Source: Tritrichomonas musculus
Lineage: Eukaryota; Parabasalia; Tritrichomonadida; Tritrichomonadidae
Length of the DNA stretch: 64,000 nucleotides
NCBI GenBank assembly: GCA_039105265.1
Contig: JAPFFF010000008.1
Coordinates: 1,178,001-1,242,000, forward strand
Direction: 5' to 3'
Part shown: positions 10,101-20,675 of the stretch, in pieces
Position numbering within the stretch: the first letter of the stretch is position 1
Layout of the letters: each line of letters opens with the position of its first letter
Made by a program: the position numbers and the translations under genes
Notes under the pieces: model-generated
The model's database searches: none
What the model was told of the DNA's origin: nothing
The model's input: only the letters and a program-made list of their open reading frames with translations

Positions 10101-13100
10101 TTTACAAAATAAACCTCAGAAAAATAAAATTGAATACATCTCTGAGTCAACAACAACAGCAGATAGAACAACAGTACTTGAGATGCCACCTGAAAGTGAA
10201 ATTGTTGTGATAGACAGTCCAATTGTGAAGAAAAGTGACTCAACAACTCAAACAGAGAAAGAATTAACAACGCCAAAACGAAGAGTTGTTAAAATAAAGA
10301 AGAAGAAACATTCATCATCAACACAGAAACATATCTCTGCATCTTCCTTCTTCTCTGACATCGATCCTAATGACATCTACTTACCTGGCGTTTCTTACAA
10401 CCAACAAAAACAAGAGAATGAGAAAGATAATGAAGCGTCTGACTCTTCTTCTAATTCTTCCAAAAATAAAGAAGCTAGAATTTATAATTTTGAAGATATT
10501 GTGAAAAATATTCCTGATACAAAAGTCGATCAAAATTTGTTTAAACATAAAAATGGCTCAATTATAATCGACAAGCTTCCTCTGCTTGAATCCGAACCTG
10601 AAGTTGAAAAAGTTTATGATATAAATAACGATCAGAACACAAATATAATTGCATTCGAATTCCCTGACAATTCAGCAAACGAGGAAGAAAAAACTGAAAC
10701 TGACAATTTTGATAACAGCCAAAAACAAAAGAAAACAAAAGTTGTCAAAAAAGTAATTAAAAGAAATTCTACTGACTCATTAGACACTCTAAATAAAGAA
10801 GATGCCCATACAAACTCTTCGGCATCGAGTGAGAATTCAACACCGAAAAGAGTTGTCAAAAAAGTAATAAAAAGACATTCAACTGACCCTTCAGACAATC
10901 TAAATCTTGACAGTAATCAGAAGTCACCTTTAATTCACTCAAACTCTTCTTCATACAGCGAGAATTCGACTCCTAAAAGAAGCGTCAAAAAAGTGGTAAA
11001 AGTGAGAAAGACACCCGAGTCTAACAAGACTCCTTCAATTGAAGTTTCTTCTGAAAAAAAGAAAAGACAAAAAATTGTGAAGAGAAGTTCTTCACGATTT
11101 TCTGACTCTGAAGTTCTATCGTCTTCACATAGAAAAGGTCGAATAAATGACCTAAACACTTCGTCTAATTTCACTAATGAAGTCTTCGATTCGGTTGACC
11201 AAAAAGAACAAACAAAACAACCGAAAAAATTGATAAAAGAAGAAGAACAAAGAGAAGATGTTGAAGAGATTCCTCTGTCTCCAAGAGCAGTTGTTGTTCC
11301 CAATTCTAAGAAAGAACTGGCTTCTGCTCATTCTCACTCTTCTGACTCTGAAAATGAGGATGCTGTTAATAGACAGAAAAATGAAATGACTCCAAAGTCA
11401 AATAGAAGTAATGTGACACCAAATAACACTCCTTCGAGATCTCCAGCAATTCGGTTTGTGTCACCACGAATTGGAGAGATTTTGGACGGCTCTGATAGCG
11501 ACATCATATCTGACGATGATGACGATCTAAGAAATGTAAAGCCAGTCCACCTCAGGAGAGAAAACAACAACAACAAACAAAAAGAAACAAATAAAACAAC
11601 AAGCCAAAACAGAGAAACTGAAGAAGAAGCAAAAATACCAAAACCAAAGATAGAAGTTGAAGAAAACACAATTCCACAACCAAAGAGAGAAACAGAAGAA
11701 AACACAATAACAAGACAAAAGAAAGAAACAGAAGAAAAAACACCAACAAGACAAAAGAAAGAAACAGAAGAAAACACAATAACAAAGCCAAAGAGAGAAA
11801 TCGAAGCTGATGAAAACATGAATACAATTACGCAACAAAAGAAAGAAGAAGAGGAAACGAACACGATAACACAGCAAAGGAGAGAATCTGAAGAAGACAT
11901 TAAAGTAACAAAGCCAAAGAAAGAAATTGCAGAAGATGATGAAGAAAGAATTACTAATCAGAGCAAAAGTTCTGATAGCTTGAAGAGGAAATATCGCAAG
12001 AAGGCAGAAAACTTGTCTAGCCATGGTGATGATATCATTGATGGAACAAGTGGACAAGAAGAGGAAAGTCAGAGTGATGAAGAACAACAAGCTCAATCTC
12101 ATCCCAAAGAAGACTCAACAATAGATTACATTGAGATGTTCTCACCAAAGAATTTCCCACCAAAAAGCGAATCTTCTTCAAAAGCATCCAGAGAAGAGCA
12201 GCCACTCTTCAGAAAGAAGAAGACAACTAACTTCAATGACCTAATTGACAGAATCGAGGCTGAAGAGGCGCTGAGGAAGCAGAGAGAGGAAGAAGAGGCA
12301 AGGAGAATCCAAGCACAGAAAGAAAAAGAAAACGAGAATTACCAGATGATCAACAACCACAAGTTCTACTGCAACATTGACCAAGTCAACTGCTCGTCTG
12401 ACTCGACATTCTCTATCATAGAGGCAGCTGTCAGGAGAGAAGCCAGCATCTCAAAACAGCAAGAAAACAGCATAAACATAAACAACGACATCCCCGACAT
12501 ATTTGAAGAAGAAGAGGAAGAAATGGCATTCGAACCGCCACCACAAAAACAGCCAAGCAAGATAGATCAGCAAGAAGTCTTTGGCACTCTTCAAACAATA
12601 CAGAATTATAAAGAAGAAAATGAAGAAGATCAACGGACACAGCAAAATCCAGATGAAGTTGCTCCTGCTAATAATAACCAATCAGAAAAACATGAAGATG
12701 ATAATCATGAGGATGCTACCGGAAAACAAGAAGAAATTCATAATAAAGAAGAAGAGGAGGAAGAAGAAGACAATGAGAATGTTGAAATTATTGGAAATCT
12801 TCAAAATAGCGAAATTGATAGAATGAAAAGTAAATCGGAACTCGAGAACGAAGAAAGCATCAGCAACAACTACCCAAGCAACATAGTTACACACTTCACA
12901 AACAGAGGCGACAGCTATGCTGATTTCAACATGAAAGAAGAAGAAGAAGAAGCAGTTGAACAGCCAGTTGAAATCTCGTCAATCATTTGCGAGCTTCCAC
13001 CGAATGAAGAAGAGTCACAGGACGAACACGAAAATGAGGACAGCACTCTCGATGACACGTCATTGATGATCTTTAGCAAAAACAGGAAGAGAATGGACGA

Positions 13101-16100
13101 GCTGAAGCAACAACAGGCACAAATCAACCTTCCAAAGAATGAAAACGAAGAGAATGAAAATTCACAGTCTTCAGATTCAGAAGACCAAACGAAGTACGTT
13201 GCTCTTTCACCGCGAAATCCACTTCGTAAGAAGATTCCAAGCTACAGCTACAACTACAATTACAACATGAATTATGGAATGAAAAACAGAGAAGTTCCAA
13301 TTCAAAATGAGAATGAACAAGATAAAAGTGATGATAGCAAATCTGTTGAGAATTCAGATTACATTCCTTTGTCACCGAAGAATCCTAACAACAGGTCTTT
13401 GACCAACGCTGCATTTGTAACTAACAATGCCGAGAGCACTTATGTTTCTTCTTCTTACGAAGAGAAACAGGAGACTGAAAACAAAGACTACGAATATGAA
13501 TACGAAGAAGAAGAGGAAGAAGATAAAAAAGAAAATGAAAAAATTGAAGATAATGAAAATGTGTTTATCAATCCATTCAAAAAGTTGGACATTAACCGTC
13601 TGACAGCGCATTCACCAAAGAAGAAGCAGAAGCCACTTTCATATGAAGAGTTGATGGAGAGAGTTGAAGAAAGCAAGAAGAGAAGAGACGTTCATCCAAT
13701 CAACAACATTGGCGATTTTGAAGAAGTTGAATCATCAACTCACAATGAGAAGTCAAAGTCATCACTGCAGGTAAACATTGTTCCATTCACTGAATCATCG
13801 GAACAAAAAGGAATCAGCAGCAAAATCAACATAAACAACCCATCCAATGAAATCCTCAACATATCATCAATCCATCAACCAACCAAAGAAACAAAACAAC
13901 AACAAGAAGAAGAACATGAAACTGATGAAGCAATTGATTCATCAAGCTCAAACAACAATCAACAAAGAGAAGATGTTGATGAGAAAAATGACTTGAATGA
14001 TTTGGCTTCTTCTTCAATGTTGTCAATGTTTTCTGAAGAATTTGAAAAGCTTAAAGATATTCCGGTTTCTTCTGACAATTACAAAGGCAGAAACAAAAGA
14101 GTGTCAGACACTTCTCGCATTTCTTCTATTTCATGTGGCGAGTCAGAATTCAACTACAATAAAGAAGAAAGCATGCTGAGGAAGAGAAAAGTGAAGAAAG
14201 ACAATAAAGAATTGAATTCAGCTTCTCGTTTTTCGGAACTTTACAACAAGTCAGTGCAGGGACAAGAAGAAAGCCGACAAGGACAGAGAATCGAGCCTTC
14301 TTCAAACAGAGTCAGTGCTCAAGAAGAGAATGTAAACTACACAATCGATGCTCCTTCTTCATTTATCTCCAACGACTACCAGAGAGATCCAAACCGAAAA
14401 GTTCGCATAATTAAGGGCAACAGCAGCCAAGTTCAGAATGTTCATAATGCGAATGAAAACTCTTCTTCTTTGTTCTCGGCCGAATTTACTAGAATGAAAG
14501 ACAAAGACACTCAAGATCAAGCAAATAAGCAAGATGAGGATGAAGAAGAAAGAGTTGATAATATTAATGAATTGTCTCATATTTCTATGAATGACTCTGA
14601 GCCGTTGTTTTCTGATGAATTTGAGAAAATTCAAAACAGGCCAATCCAGAGAAAGAAGGCTGAAGTTGAAGATCATCTTGACAATGAAAGAAGCACAAAT
14701 CATGGCAACTTAGACACGAGTAACAATAATAATTCATTGTCTGCATTTTCAGTTGAATTCGACAAGATCAAAAACAAGCCAATCCGAAGAAACCAAGAAA
14801 AAGAAGAAGCACAGAAAAATGACAACGACAACCAGAACAATTGTTCAGTTACAAGCGAAAGCAGCGAGCACACAACTTCATTTTCAACTGTCTTCGAGAA
14901 GACGAAGCCAAGAACGCTGAACAATAATGCTCAAAAAGATCTCGCAATTGAAAAAGTCGAGCACGAAGCAAGCAACAAAAACAACAATCATGAAGCTTCT
15001 TCCTTCATTGACAATGACTCGTCTTTCTTCTCAGCCGAGTATGCAAGAGACAAGCAGCATAACAGAGGAACGAAGAACTTCAGCTCAACACGAATGCAAC
15101 AGAAGACAGAGCCAGTCATTGGCAAAGCAAACACAAACAAGGAAGATCAAAGAGTCAATCAAAATTATAATAATAATAATAATAAGAATAGTTTCATTGA
15201 CGACTCGTCCTTCTTTGTTTCCTTGTCAGACGACTTCTACAGAGACCCGCCAAGTCGATTCATCAAGAAGAAAGGAAACAACAACGAATCATCAGACTTG
15301 ATTTCAGAGATTTCAAACGGAATCAGCGACTTCTCTGACAATGAAAAAGAGAATGAGAATGAAGAAGAGACAACAAGAAGACAGCCTGAGAAGTACGACA
15401 ACAATGTTCTTAGTAAGTCTTCTGCCAATGCCAATGCCAAGTCACGCAATTATCATGCCTTTTCAACTGAGTCAGGCAGCGACTCGAACAATGAGAATGC
15501 TCAGCGTTTCATTAAGAAAAGCAAGGATTCAAAGATCGATTCATCATCTGCAATTTCTTCAATTTCTGGCGGAAATTCATCGTCAACGAGCCAGACACGC
15601 GACAACAAGAATCAGATGCAAAATGCCGTCTCAATGCCTGTGCAGAAAGGAAAGGCAGCCTTCAATCCTAATCTTTCACAGGAAGCCTCGTCCTTCTTCT
15701 CAAACAACTTCAGCAAGGACCAGTCTTACGTGCACAAGAAAGACAATGACACAATATCATACATTTCATCAGGACCAGAAGAAAAGACGACAAAGTCTGA
15801 TCTTGCTGAGCAGCACCCACAGAAACAGCCTGCACAAGCAAGCAAGAGAAGCACAACAACAAACAATGACAAGTCGTTATCTTTCTCACTTGTTGAATCA
15901 ACTCCAGCAAACAAGAAAGATAAAATTGATGATAATGAACCAAGCGGAAATCAGTTTGTTCTTCCTACTCCACCAAATTACATCGAAGAACAGAAGAAGC
16001 TCCAAGAACGAGAAGAAAGGAAAAGACTGAGAAGCATAATCTCGCCTTCACAGCGTCTCCATCGGCAAGAGCAAGAAGAGGACAAGAACGACGATGAAGA

Positions 16101-17334
16101 TGAAGATGCAAACAGAACCGAAGAAGACGTGATAAAGGACATTGAAGCTGAGCATTCAGCACACGTTGTCGTTCTTCCTTCGCCGATCATCAACAAGACG
16201 CCAGGCAGCACAAAGAAGAAGCAGCGCAGCTCAAGCAAGAAGAATCAGAGAATTAGAACATCTATTTTTGATTCGTCTGTCTCTTCGGACGAGTTTGAGC
16301 ATGACTCTTATTACTCTGATGATGAGAAAGTTAATGATTCGTCCTCTTTCTCGTTCCACTTGAGGAAGATGCCTCGTCCTCCACAAGAGATATCGTCATC
16401 GTCGATCAGCAACTCCAAGTCTCCAATCCAGACCTCCAAGCTGACCTCAGACGAGTCAGCAACAGCCACACCACTGAAAACAGCAGCAGAAAAACAAGAG
16501 AAACAACAACAACAACAACAACAACAACAAGAAGCAGTAATTGAAGAGGAAGAAGGAGACGTCAACGATGATGATAAACAAAAGATAGAGAAATCATCAT
16601 CTTTCACTGAAGATGACTTCATTGATCCTCCTCAACAACAAGAAAAACAACAACAAGAACTAGAACAAGAAGAAGACAATGACAAGAAAGTTGATAGAAT
16701 TGTCAAAATTAATAAAAATGCCAATTTTGAAAGAACAGACAATAGAACTAAAAATGCCAGCAAAAATTCAATTGACAAATCAGAGGATAACGAATCATCT
16801 GACTTCCTTTTCACTTCAAAGCTGGCTTCAGAGGGCGCACATAAGGATTCATCCAATCACGAGAACAGCCTCGATTCAATCGACTCAGATCTGCTCTTTG
16901 AGAACATCTCAAAAGTTGCCAAAACAAAGGGCCTTTCAAACAAGAACAAGAATGATCCAATCAACTCGTTTGCGTCTGATTTCGACGAAGAATCACTCGT
17001 GAACGACATCTCAGACGACGACGACTTGTCAATCATTCCGAAGGCGGGCTCGTCGCCAATTTCAGACAGCCAAAGGTCCAACATTGCGCTCGAAGACCTC
17101 GAGGACATTTTCGAAGAGGAAGAAGAGAAGCCAAGCGAGTCAATCTTGGTCATACACAACGTTGTGACAAGCAGTGAAAGCACTAGCAAGAAGAATGATG
17201 ACTTTCATGACTCAAGCTCAACTATTTCTTCAATTGACGGCGACAGAGCTTTCGGAAGAGTGAAGCAGTTCAAAAATGGAGCAGGAACTGATGTTGAAGG
17301 TATAATTGAACCCGTTTCTGATTTTGATTTTTAA
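7174..17334 (+). CDS. Giant (3,386 aa) disordered protein with FOP/LisH-like N-terminus
   Basis: One uninterrupted frame from ATG 7174. Residues about 10-37 (LLQKIIESGAINHVEAHF) followed by a LisH-type stretch at about 77-101 (AAQLIVFDFLKAHELQYTLS, then SFQNEF) match the order of the N-terminal dimerisation module of FGFR1OP/FOP and its relatives, which act at centrosomes and basal bodies. The rest is low complexity, rich in Ser, Glu, Asn, Gln and Lys, with recognisable repeats: a Trp-containing unit (GISSAAWEKERDAAI and four relatives, about 205-480); KRVVKKVIKR-type basic units (about 1185-1300); TRQKKETEEN units (about 1490-1595); SPK/SPR sites such as YVALSPRNP and YIPLSPKNP; an FSxEFxKxKxxPxxR unit repeated at least eight times (about 2278-2850); and poly-Gln near 3110. 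The 3' part from about 12,100 is richer in G+C than the 5' part. A role as a basal-body or cytoskeletal scaffold is inference from the N-terminus only. Confidence 0.85.
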   Translation: MSSQKNQSQSTLLQKIIESGAINHVEAHFLSLVVESLNSNSKTALLLHPDDLSIDPSIHSLMNLSSSFSSSDFSSRAAQLIVFDFLKAHELQYTLSSFQNEFINPKTNMEENKMNITSKLELSPHKSVIKQLILKRNLNRNNQRVSDMEQNAQIRAKVASKLLALADSDNSSVINSSILRDHLQKSILNARMPAKQTDSSDNYDSVDLQISSSLPPVGISSAAWEKERDAAILLQNSSRSMKKSKKNNFNSDNTNLSDNDSKDLQISSSLLPLGISSGSWERKREAAIQFQNIDSFDSNLNGSLDLSELTPQGVTDNKWDNDLKKSVNGLITPLHQNDKLDSNSKPRKELSSSLSNEERSVHINLSSKKRGDFGVLSENESDSESNDKKIQNTQTLSSISIDLSSIPINNESSDEWQKKREEAVKDTVIVGDSYIPVPHKFTSTSASPSSANSKAPSVTSNTDVSTIAPTNYTSSQWENKKLDVISRDSNFLVTDYELFEKTGNSSQPFNSKSSQKSDSSSLSKIALKDEKLERDTKNAVANTMHHRGKKRIRKSSIFSSNTSKSSYVSQSENTKTQIESLKQLQKAIDYSDTNKESNQKESNQNESNQKESNQNEPDNEGTKSFEGINSSKSSRSSKSAKSSKSAFSSELSNAKTNSSSTPSFNLNEQLKKMNFLSSSSSVSPSPQASSEYETKAYEDSSVASSRRMPSAPSLVESSEYERLQIELKEKANKPNLIDLNTSNMNDYTTKGKEIETQEEDEEEEEEEEEDKLDENSATLSSDELKSSTNTGDKNSYTTTNQDASTISTNNELNNADKVHGDGEDEEEEGEELQFENLNKSNESSSLSGFQFTPQSAKNRPRNIKGVVVASSSSTSSSSSNLNSSSQLKNVIIASSSSSSYDSKKNNENQEEAVFQIPNERDAVIINDTFDLQVGNSNVGFEFIQQGSNEDEDNDNDSLSSDGDFKSPSQKASKLRILQNKPQKNKIEYISESTTTADRTTVLEMPPESEIVVIDSPIVKKSDSTTQTEKELTTPKRRVVKIKKKKHSSSTQKHISASSFFSDIDPNDIYLPGVSYNQQKQENEKDNEASDSSSNSSKNKEARIYNFEDIVKNIPDTKVDQNLFKHKNGSIIIDKLPLLESEPEVEKVYDINNDQNTNIIAFEFPDNSANEEEKTETDNFDNSQKQKKTKVVKKVIKRNSTDSLDTLNKEDAHTNSSASSENSTPKRVVKKVIKRHSTDPSDNLNLDSNQKSPLIHSNSSSYSENSTPKRSVKKVVKVRKTPESNKTPSIEVSSEKKKRQKIVKRSSSRFSDSEVLSSSHRKGRINDLNTSSNFTNEVFDSVDQKEQTKQPKKLIKEEEQREDVEEIPLSPRAVVVPNSKKELASAHSHSSDSENEDAVNRQKNEMTPKSNRSNVTPNNTPSRSPAIRFVSPRIGEILDGSDSDIISDDDDDLRNVKPVHLRRENNNNKQKETNKTTSQNRETEEEAKIPKPKIEVEENTIPQPKRETEENTITRQKKETEEKTPTRQKKETEENTITKPKREIEADENMNTITQQKKEEEETNTITQQRRESEEDIKVTKPKKEIAEDDEERITNQSKSSDSLKRKYRKKAENLSSHGDDIIDGTSGQEEESQSDEEQQAQSHPKEDSTIDYIEMFSPKNFPPKSESSSKASREEQPLFRKKKTTNFNDLIDRIEAEEALRKQREEEEARRIQAQKEKENENYQMINNHKFYCNIDQVNCSSDSTFSIIEAAVRREASISKQQENSININNDIPDIFEEEEEEMAFEPPPQKQPSKIDQQEVFGTLQTIQNYKEENEEDQRTQQNPDEVAPANNNQSEKHEDDNHEDATGKQEEIHNKEEEEEEEDNENVEIIGNLQNSEIDRMKSKSELENEESISNNYPSNIVTHFTNRGDSYADFNMKEEEEEAVEQPVEISSIICELPPNEEESQDEHENEDSTLDDTSLMIFSKNRKRMDELKQQQAQINLPKNENEENENSQSSDSEDQTKYVALSPRNPLRKKIPSYSYNYNYNMNYGMKNREVPIQNENEQDKSDDSKSVENSDYIPLSPKNPNNRSLTNAAFVTNNAESTYVSSSYEEKQETENKDYEYEYEEEEEEDKKENEKIEDNENVFINPFKKLDINRLTAHSPKKKQKPLSYEELMERVEESKKRRDVHPINNIGDFEEVESSTHNEKSKSSLQVNIVPFTESSEQKGISSKININNPSNEILNISSIHQPTKETKQQQEEEHETDEAIDSSSSNNNQQREDVDEKNDLNDLASSSMLSMFSEEFEKLKDIPVSSDNYKGRNKRVSDTSRISSISCGESEFNYNKEESMLRKRKVKKDNKELNSASRFSELYNKSVQGQEESRQGQRIEPSSNRVSAQEENVNYTIDAPSSFISNDYQRDPNRKVRIIKGNSSQVQNVHNANENSSSLFSAEFTRMKDKDTQDQANKQDEDEEERVDNINELSHISMNDSEPLFSDEFEKIQNRPIQRKKAEVEDHLDNERSTNHGNLDTSNNNNSLSAFSVEFDKIKNKPIRRNQEKEEAQKNDNDNQNNCSVTSESSEHTTSFSTVFEKTKPRTLNNNAQKDLAIEKVEHEASNKNNNHEASSFIDNDSSFFSAEYARDKQHNRGTKNFSSTRMQQKTEPVIGKANTNKEDQRVNQNYNNNNNKNSFIDDSSFFVSLSDDFYRDPPSRFIKKKGNNNESSDLISEISNGISDFSDNEKENENEEETTRRQPEKYDNNVLSKSSANANAKSRNYHAFSTESGSDSNNENAQRFIKKSKDSKIDSSSAISSISGGNSSSTSQTRDNKNQMQNAVSMPVQKGKAAFNPNLSQEASSFFSNNFSKDQSYVHKKDNDTISYISSGPEEKTTKSDLAEQHPQKQPAQASKRSTTTNNDKSLSFSLVESTPANKKDKIDDNEPSGNQFVLPTPPNYIEEQKKLQEREERKRLRSIISPSQRLHRQEQEEDKNDDEDEDANRTEEDVIKDIEAEHSAHVVVLPSPIINKTPGSTKKKQRSSSKKNQRIRTSIFDSSVSSDEFEHDSYYSDDEKVNDSSSFSFHLRKMPRPPQEISSSSISNSKSPIQTSKLTSDESATATPLKTAAEKQEKQQQQQQQQQEAVIEEEEGDVNDDDKQKIEKSSSFTEDDFIDPPQQQEKQQQELEQEEDNDKKVDRIVKINKNANFERTDNRTKNASKNSIDKSEDNESSDFLFTSKLASEGAHKDSSNHENSLDSIDSDLLFENISKVAKTKGLSNKNKNDPINSFASDFDEESLVNDISDDDDLSIIPKAGSSPISDSQRSNIALEDLEDIFEEEEEKPSESILVIHNVVTSSESTSKKNDDFHDSSSTISSIDGDRAFGRVKQFKNGAGTDVEGIIEPVSDFDF

Positions 17335-18352
17335 TTATTTTATTTTGTATTAAATAGATTTTCAAAAAAAAAAATTCTTTTAATTTTTTTAACTTTTTGA
17401 ATAAAATCTATTCAATTTTAATCCTTTTCGATGTGAAATATGTATTCGTTGTTCATATGATCATATAAATAATTATTTGTTAGATATACAAATGTTAATT
17501 TGCTTGAATGGTATAATCTTTTTTTTTTTTTTTTTATTTATAATAATATTATTAATCTTTTTTTTTCAATTTTTTTGATAATCAATAATATATAAGGTTG
17601 ATACATTGAGATTAAAATTTGAAAATGGGAATAATTTTTTTTCTTTTTGGGATTTAGATCATTTACAAAAAAACAATTATTTGACCTTTCTTGATCGTAT
17701 TTGATTCAAAAAATTGACCTTTCAAGTTCACACATTTATTTATTAAGATATTCTGTGTAATGTGCCATTTTATAAATTTTTTGTTGCTTCAATCATAAAA
17801 TGATCATTTTAAAACCAAATTTATTTTTTATCTCAATGGTTATTAATTTCAATTTAACTGTTATACAATTTCTATGGTTCGATTGAAATTATCATCATTT
17901 TTTTTTTATATTCTAATTTTACATAGACATTCAGGTAATAATGTTTCTTTTTTGAATAAAAAGAATTCAGTTTCATATTTTATACATCAAAACTTATCAT
18001 TCATATATGATAATTTTAAAATAAATCATATTTATAAAAAAAATAAAATTTAATACCTTTTTTTCTTAAAAAGAATGCTTTATGAAAAGAATTTATTGAT
18101 ATAATAATGAATTACTCTATAAAATTTCAAATTCAGAAAAATAACTTCAATTTAAAGTAATAATTTGATCATTTTTAAAACATTAATCTGCTTTAATGAA
18201 ATGTTATCATGTAAAATAGCACTGTTTGTTAATTTTCGTTTTATATTATATCTTTTTCCTTTGACTTTTTGACAATGATAAATAAATAATTCTTTTTCAT
18301 GATTATTACCAAATTTTGAATAAAAATCCCAAAGATTTGAAAAAAAATTGAA
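17335..18352. other. A+T-rich intergenic spacer
   Basis: About 1 kb with no supported gene. Poly-T tracts (for example near 17519-17536) and A+T-rich simple sequence dominate. It separates the giant gene from the transposon block. Confidence 0.5.
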
Positions 18353-20118
18353 TCACTCGTAACACAATTTACCCAGAAATTCTACCCAAAAAGTTGGGTT
18401 GGGTTAATAGAAAGGTGAAATGAGAAAAACAAAACAAACCTTTTTAAATCTATTTTCCTTACCCAAAGGGTAATTATTTAAAGGGTAATTTTAAATGAAA
18501 ATGCAATTCTTTTTATAAATGCAAAAATAAATAAGAATTGAGTTTTATCTATTACAAATAAATATAATTGTTATCATAAAATTATTTTATTTGTTTAATT
18601 ATTTTTTATTTGTTATAAATTATTAGGCATTATAACTATTTATTTATGAACTATAACTTTTAAATGAATCAAGATATTTTATAATAGTAAATCCATAAAG
18701 AGAAAAGTTGGTATGTAAAATTTTTTATAATTTGAAATATTTTAAAAAAATATTTCTGTCAAATTATACTTTTTTCTTATTAGAAAAAAAAATTTATTTT
18801 TAGATTTTTATTTTCTTTTTATAATCATTACAAGTATATGTATATTTATATATATATTTGATTGAAATATTTTGAATATTAAATGATCGTACAGTTCTTA
18901 AAATACTAAATATGTAAAAACAAGAATATTTATAAATATTTCTTTTCATTAAGCAAATAAAAATGAATAATTATTATTAAATTTATATATATCTAATGAA
19001 TATTTAATTTTAAATAATAAATATAAAAAAAAAGGATCGAAATAAAAAAGAAATTTTTATATCGATTAGAAAAAAAATAGTATTTTGAATGAAAATTGAC
19101 CTAGTGTGTTCGAACAAAGTTTTTCAATTTTCTTTATTTGATCAAATTTAAAAAATAATAATTATAAAAAGATTTTCAAATTATAATTATTTATATACTA
19201 ATAATTGATATAAATATGTTATTAAAAATAAAAAATATATTTATTTTGATTAAAATGGATTAAGATAATTATTGATTATAGATTAAAAGAATTTTCACTC
19301 AAAAAGTGAAAAAATTAATGTTGATAATAAAGATAGATTTATCTTGATAATCAGAGGATTAAATTTTGAGACTGAATTTCTGATATAAGGGAACATTGAG
19401 TATTTGTATAAAAATGATATGACCAAATTTATTTTTTGAATCAAATTTCACGGTTTAATGATTATATATTATTTAAAATTTTATATCTTTTTAAATAATA
19501 AATTTTTATTAATATATTTATGTATGTATACTTTATAAATGAAGATATATATATATATAAATAAATATAACATTTAATATTTTTATAACCAAGATATATT
19601 TAAAACCAAATGGTTTATGATTTAAATAGTTTATGTCATAACTTTTTATTAAATATTTTCAAAAAGTTTTGCAAATATTAAAAATGTTTTTTATCCAATA
19701 TAAAGTTAACTTGTTAATAATATTTTACAAATATTAAAAATAAAAATTAATATATATCTAATATAATTGCTAAACCCAACAAAAAAATAAAAGGAATGCC
19801 TATCTACCCAAAGTTTTAGTTTTTGTTTTTGAAAAAAAATTAAATTAAGGTAGAAAATTTTTTTTTACTCACTTTTTAATATTTTTAGATATCAAAGTAT
19901 TATTAGTATTAAAAAATAATAAATAAAAAATCTAAAAATTACCCAGATGTATGAATTAATATAATAATCAATATTTAATTTAAAAAAAATTAAAATCTTT
20001 TTGGGTTTTTATGACCAACAGAATCCAACAGGGGATATAAATCTTGGCAGATATGAAACCCAAAAAAAAAACTAAAAATTGAACTTTTTGGGTAGTGGGT
20101 AAATTGTGTTACGAGTGA
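18353..20118. mobile_element. 1.77-kb non-autonomous inverted-repeat transposon
   Basis: The ends are inverted repeats beginning TCACTCGTAACACAATTTAC, at 18353 on the plus strand and ending at 20118 in reverse complement. After a 5-nt length difference both arms continue with CTACCCAAAAAGTT. No open reading frame of note lies between, so the element must borrow a transposase. A target-site duplication cannot be fixed because the flanks (TTGAAT on the left, AATGTAT on the right) overlap the palindromic tips. Internal sequence is A+T-rich with short palindromes such as TTACCCAAAGGGTAA. It lies immediately left of the larger 10.2-kb element, and both interrupt a stretch rich in AATCCC words. Confidence 0.7.
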
Positions 20119-20439
20119 ATGTATTTTGGTTTTCCCTACTTTTTATTGAATACATCAATCCCTTTTAATCCCAAAATTCAATACTTTCATCCCATCAAAT
20201 CCCAAAATTCAATACTCTAATCCCAAGATTGAATGATAAAATCCGATAAATCTCAGAAAATTGAATATAACTCTCTCAAAATTGAGAGAATCCCTTTCAA
20301 TTTAATGGGATTAGTATATTTTAACAAAAATATGGTTACTTTAAAATCACAGAAATATGGTTATAATTTAAATTCATAATAATATGGTTATAATAAATTC
20401 ACAATAATATGGTTATATTAAATGCTTTAATAATATTGT
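20119..20439. repeat. AATCCC-rich and TATGGTTAT-rich repeats flanking the MULE-like element
   Basis: Two kinds of short direct repeats: AATCCCAAAATTCAATACT with variants around 20168-20225, and AATAATATGGTTATA with variants around 20325-20420. A short hairpin (CTCTCTCAAAATTGAGAGA) lies near 20270. The TATGGTTAT type and AATCCC words resume right after the 10.2-kb element (30665-30720), so that element landed inside this repeat tract. No gene is seen. Confidence 0.55.
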
Positions 20440-20472
20440 GGAGAATCGTATTTTTCTACGCCACTTTTTGAA
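20440..20472 (+). repeat. Left terminal inverted repeat of the MULE-like element
   Basis: Thirty-three bases starting GGAGAATCGT and running through CTACGCCACTTTTTGAA. It matches the reverse complement of 30632-30664 at 30 of 33 positions and abuts the left 9-bp duplication TAATATTGT. Confidence 0.75.
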
Positions 20473-20547
20473 AACTTTTAAACTTTTTGAATACTTTTAA
20501 ACTTTTTGAATACTTTTTTATACTTTTTTAAGATAAATATTTTATAG

Positions 20548-20592
20548 AGACGGTCTGTAGTGATGTGACCACAGACGGTCTTTGAAAAAGTT
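20548..20592 (+). repeat. Subterminal hairpin motif, copy 1
   Basis: AGACGGTCTGTAGTGATGTG followed by ACCACAGACGGTC and TTTGAAAAAGTT. The two GACGGTC arms are nearly self-complementary, so the motif can form a hairpin. It recurs at 28597-28641 in the same orientation and at 30260-30304 inverted. It may be a transposase-binding subterminal repeat or the end of a nested element. Confidence 0.65.
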
Positions 20593-20675
20593 AAATAAAA
20601 TTTTTTAAAATTTTTATATATAAAATAAGACCAATTAAAACTTTTTAAATGAAATTACTTTTTCAAATAAATATT

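Noticed and set aside
11334-12102. Long Phe/Ser-rich minus-strand frames inside the giant gene
   Set aside because: They mirror Glu/Lys/Ser-rich repeats of the plus strand; no start context or domain.
15341-16030. 229-codon plus-strand frame in another phase of the giant gene
   Set aside because: Composition (Arg/Gln/Thr) is that of a frame-shifted Asp/Asn/Ser-rich sequence; overlapped fully by the main frame.
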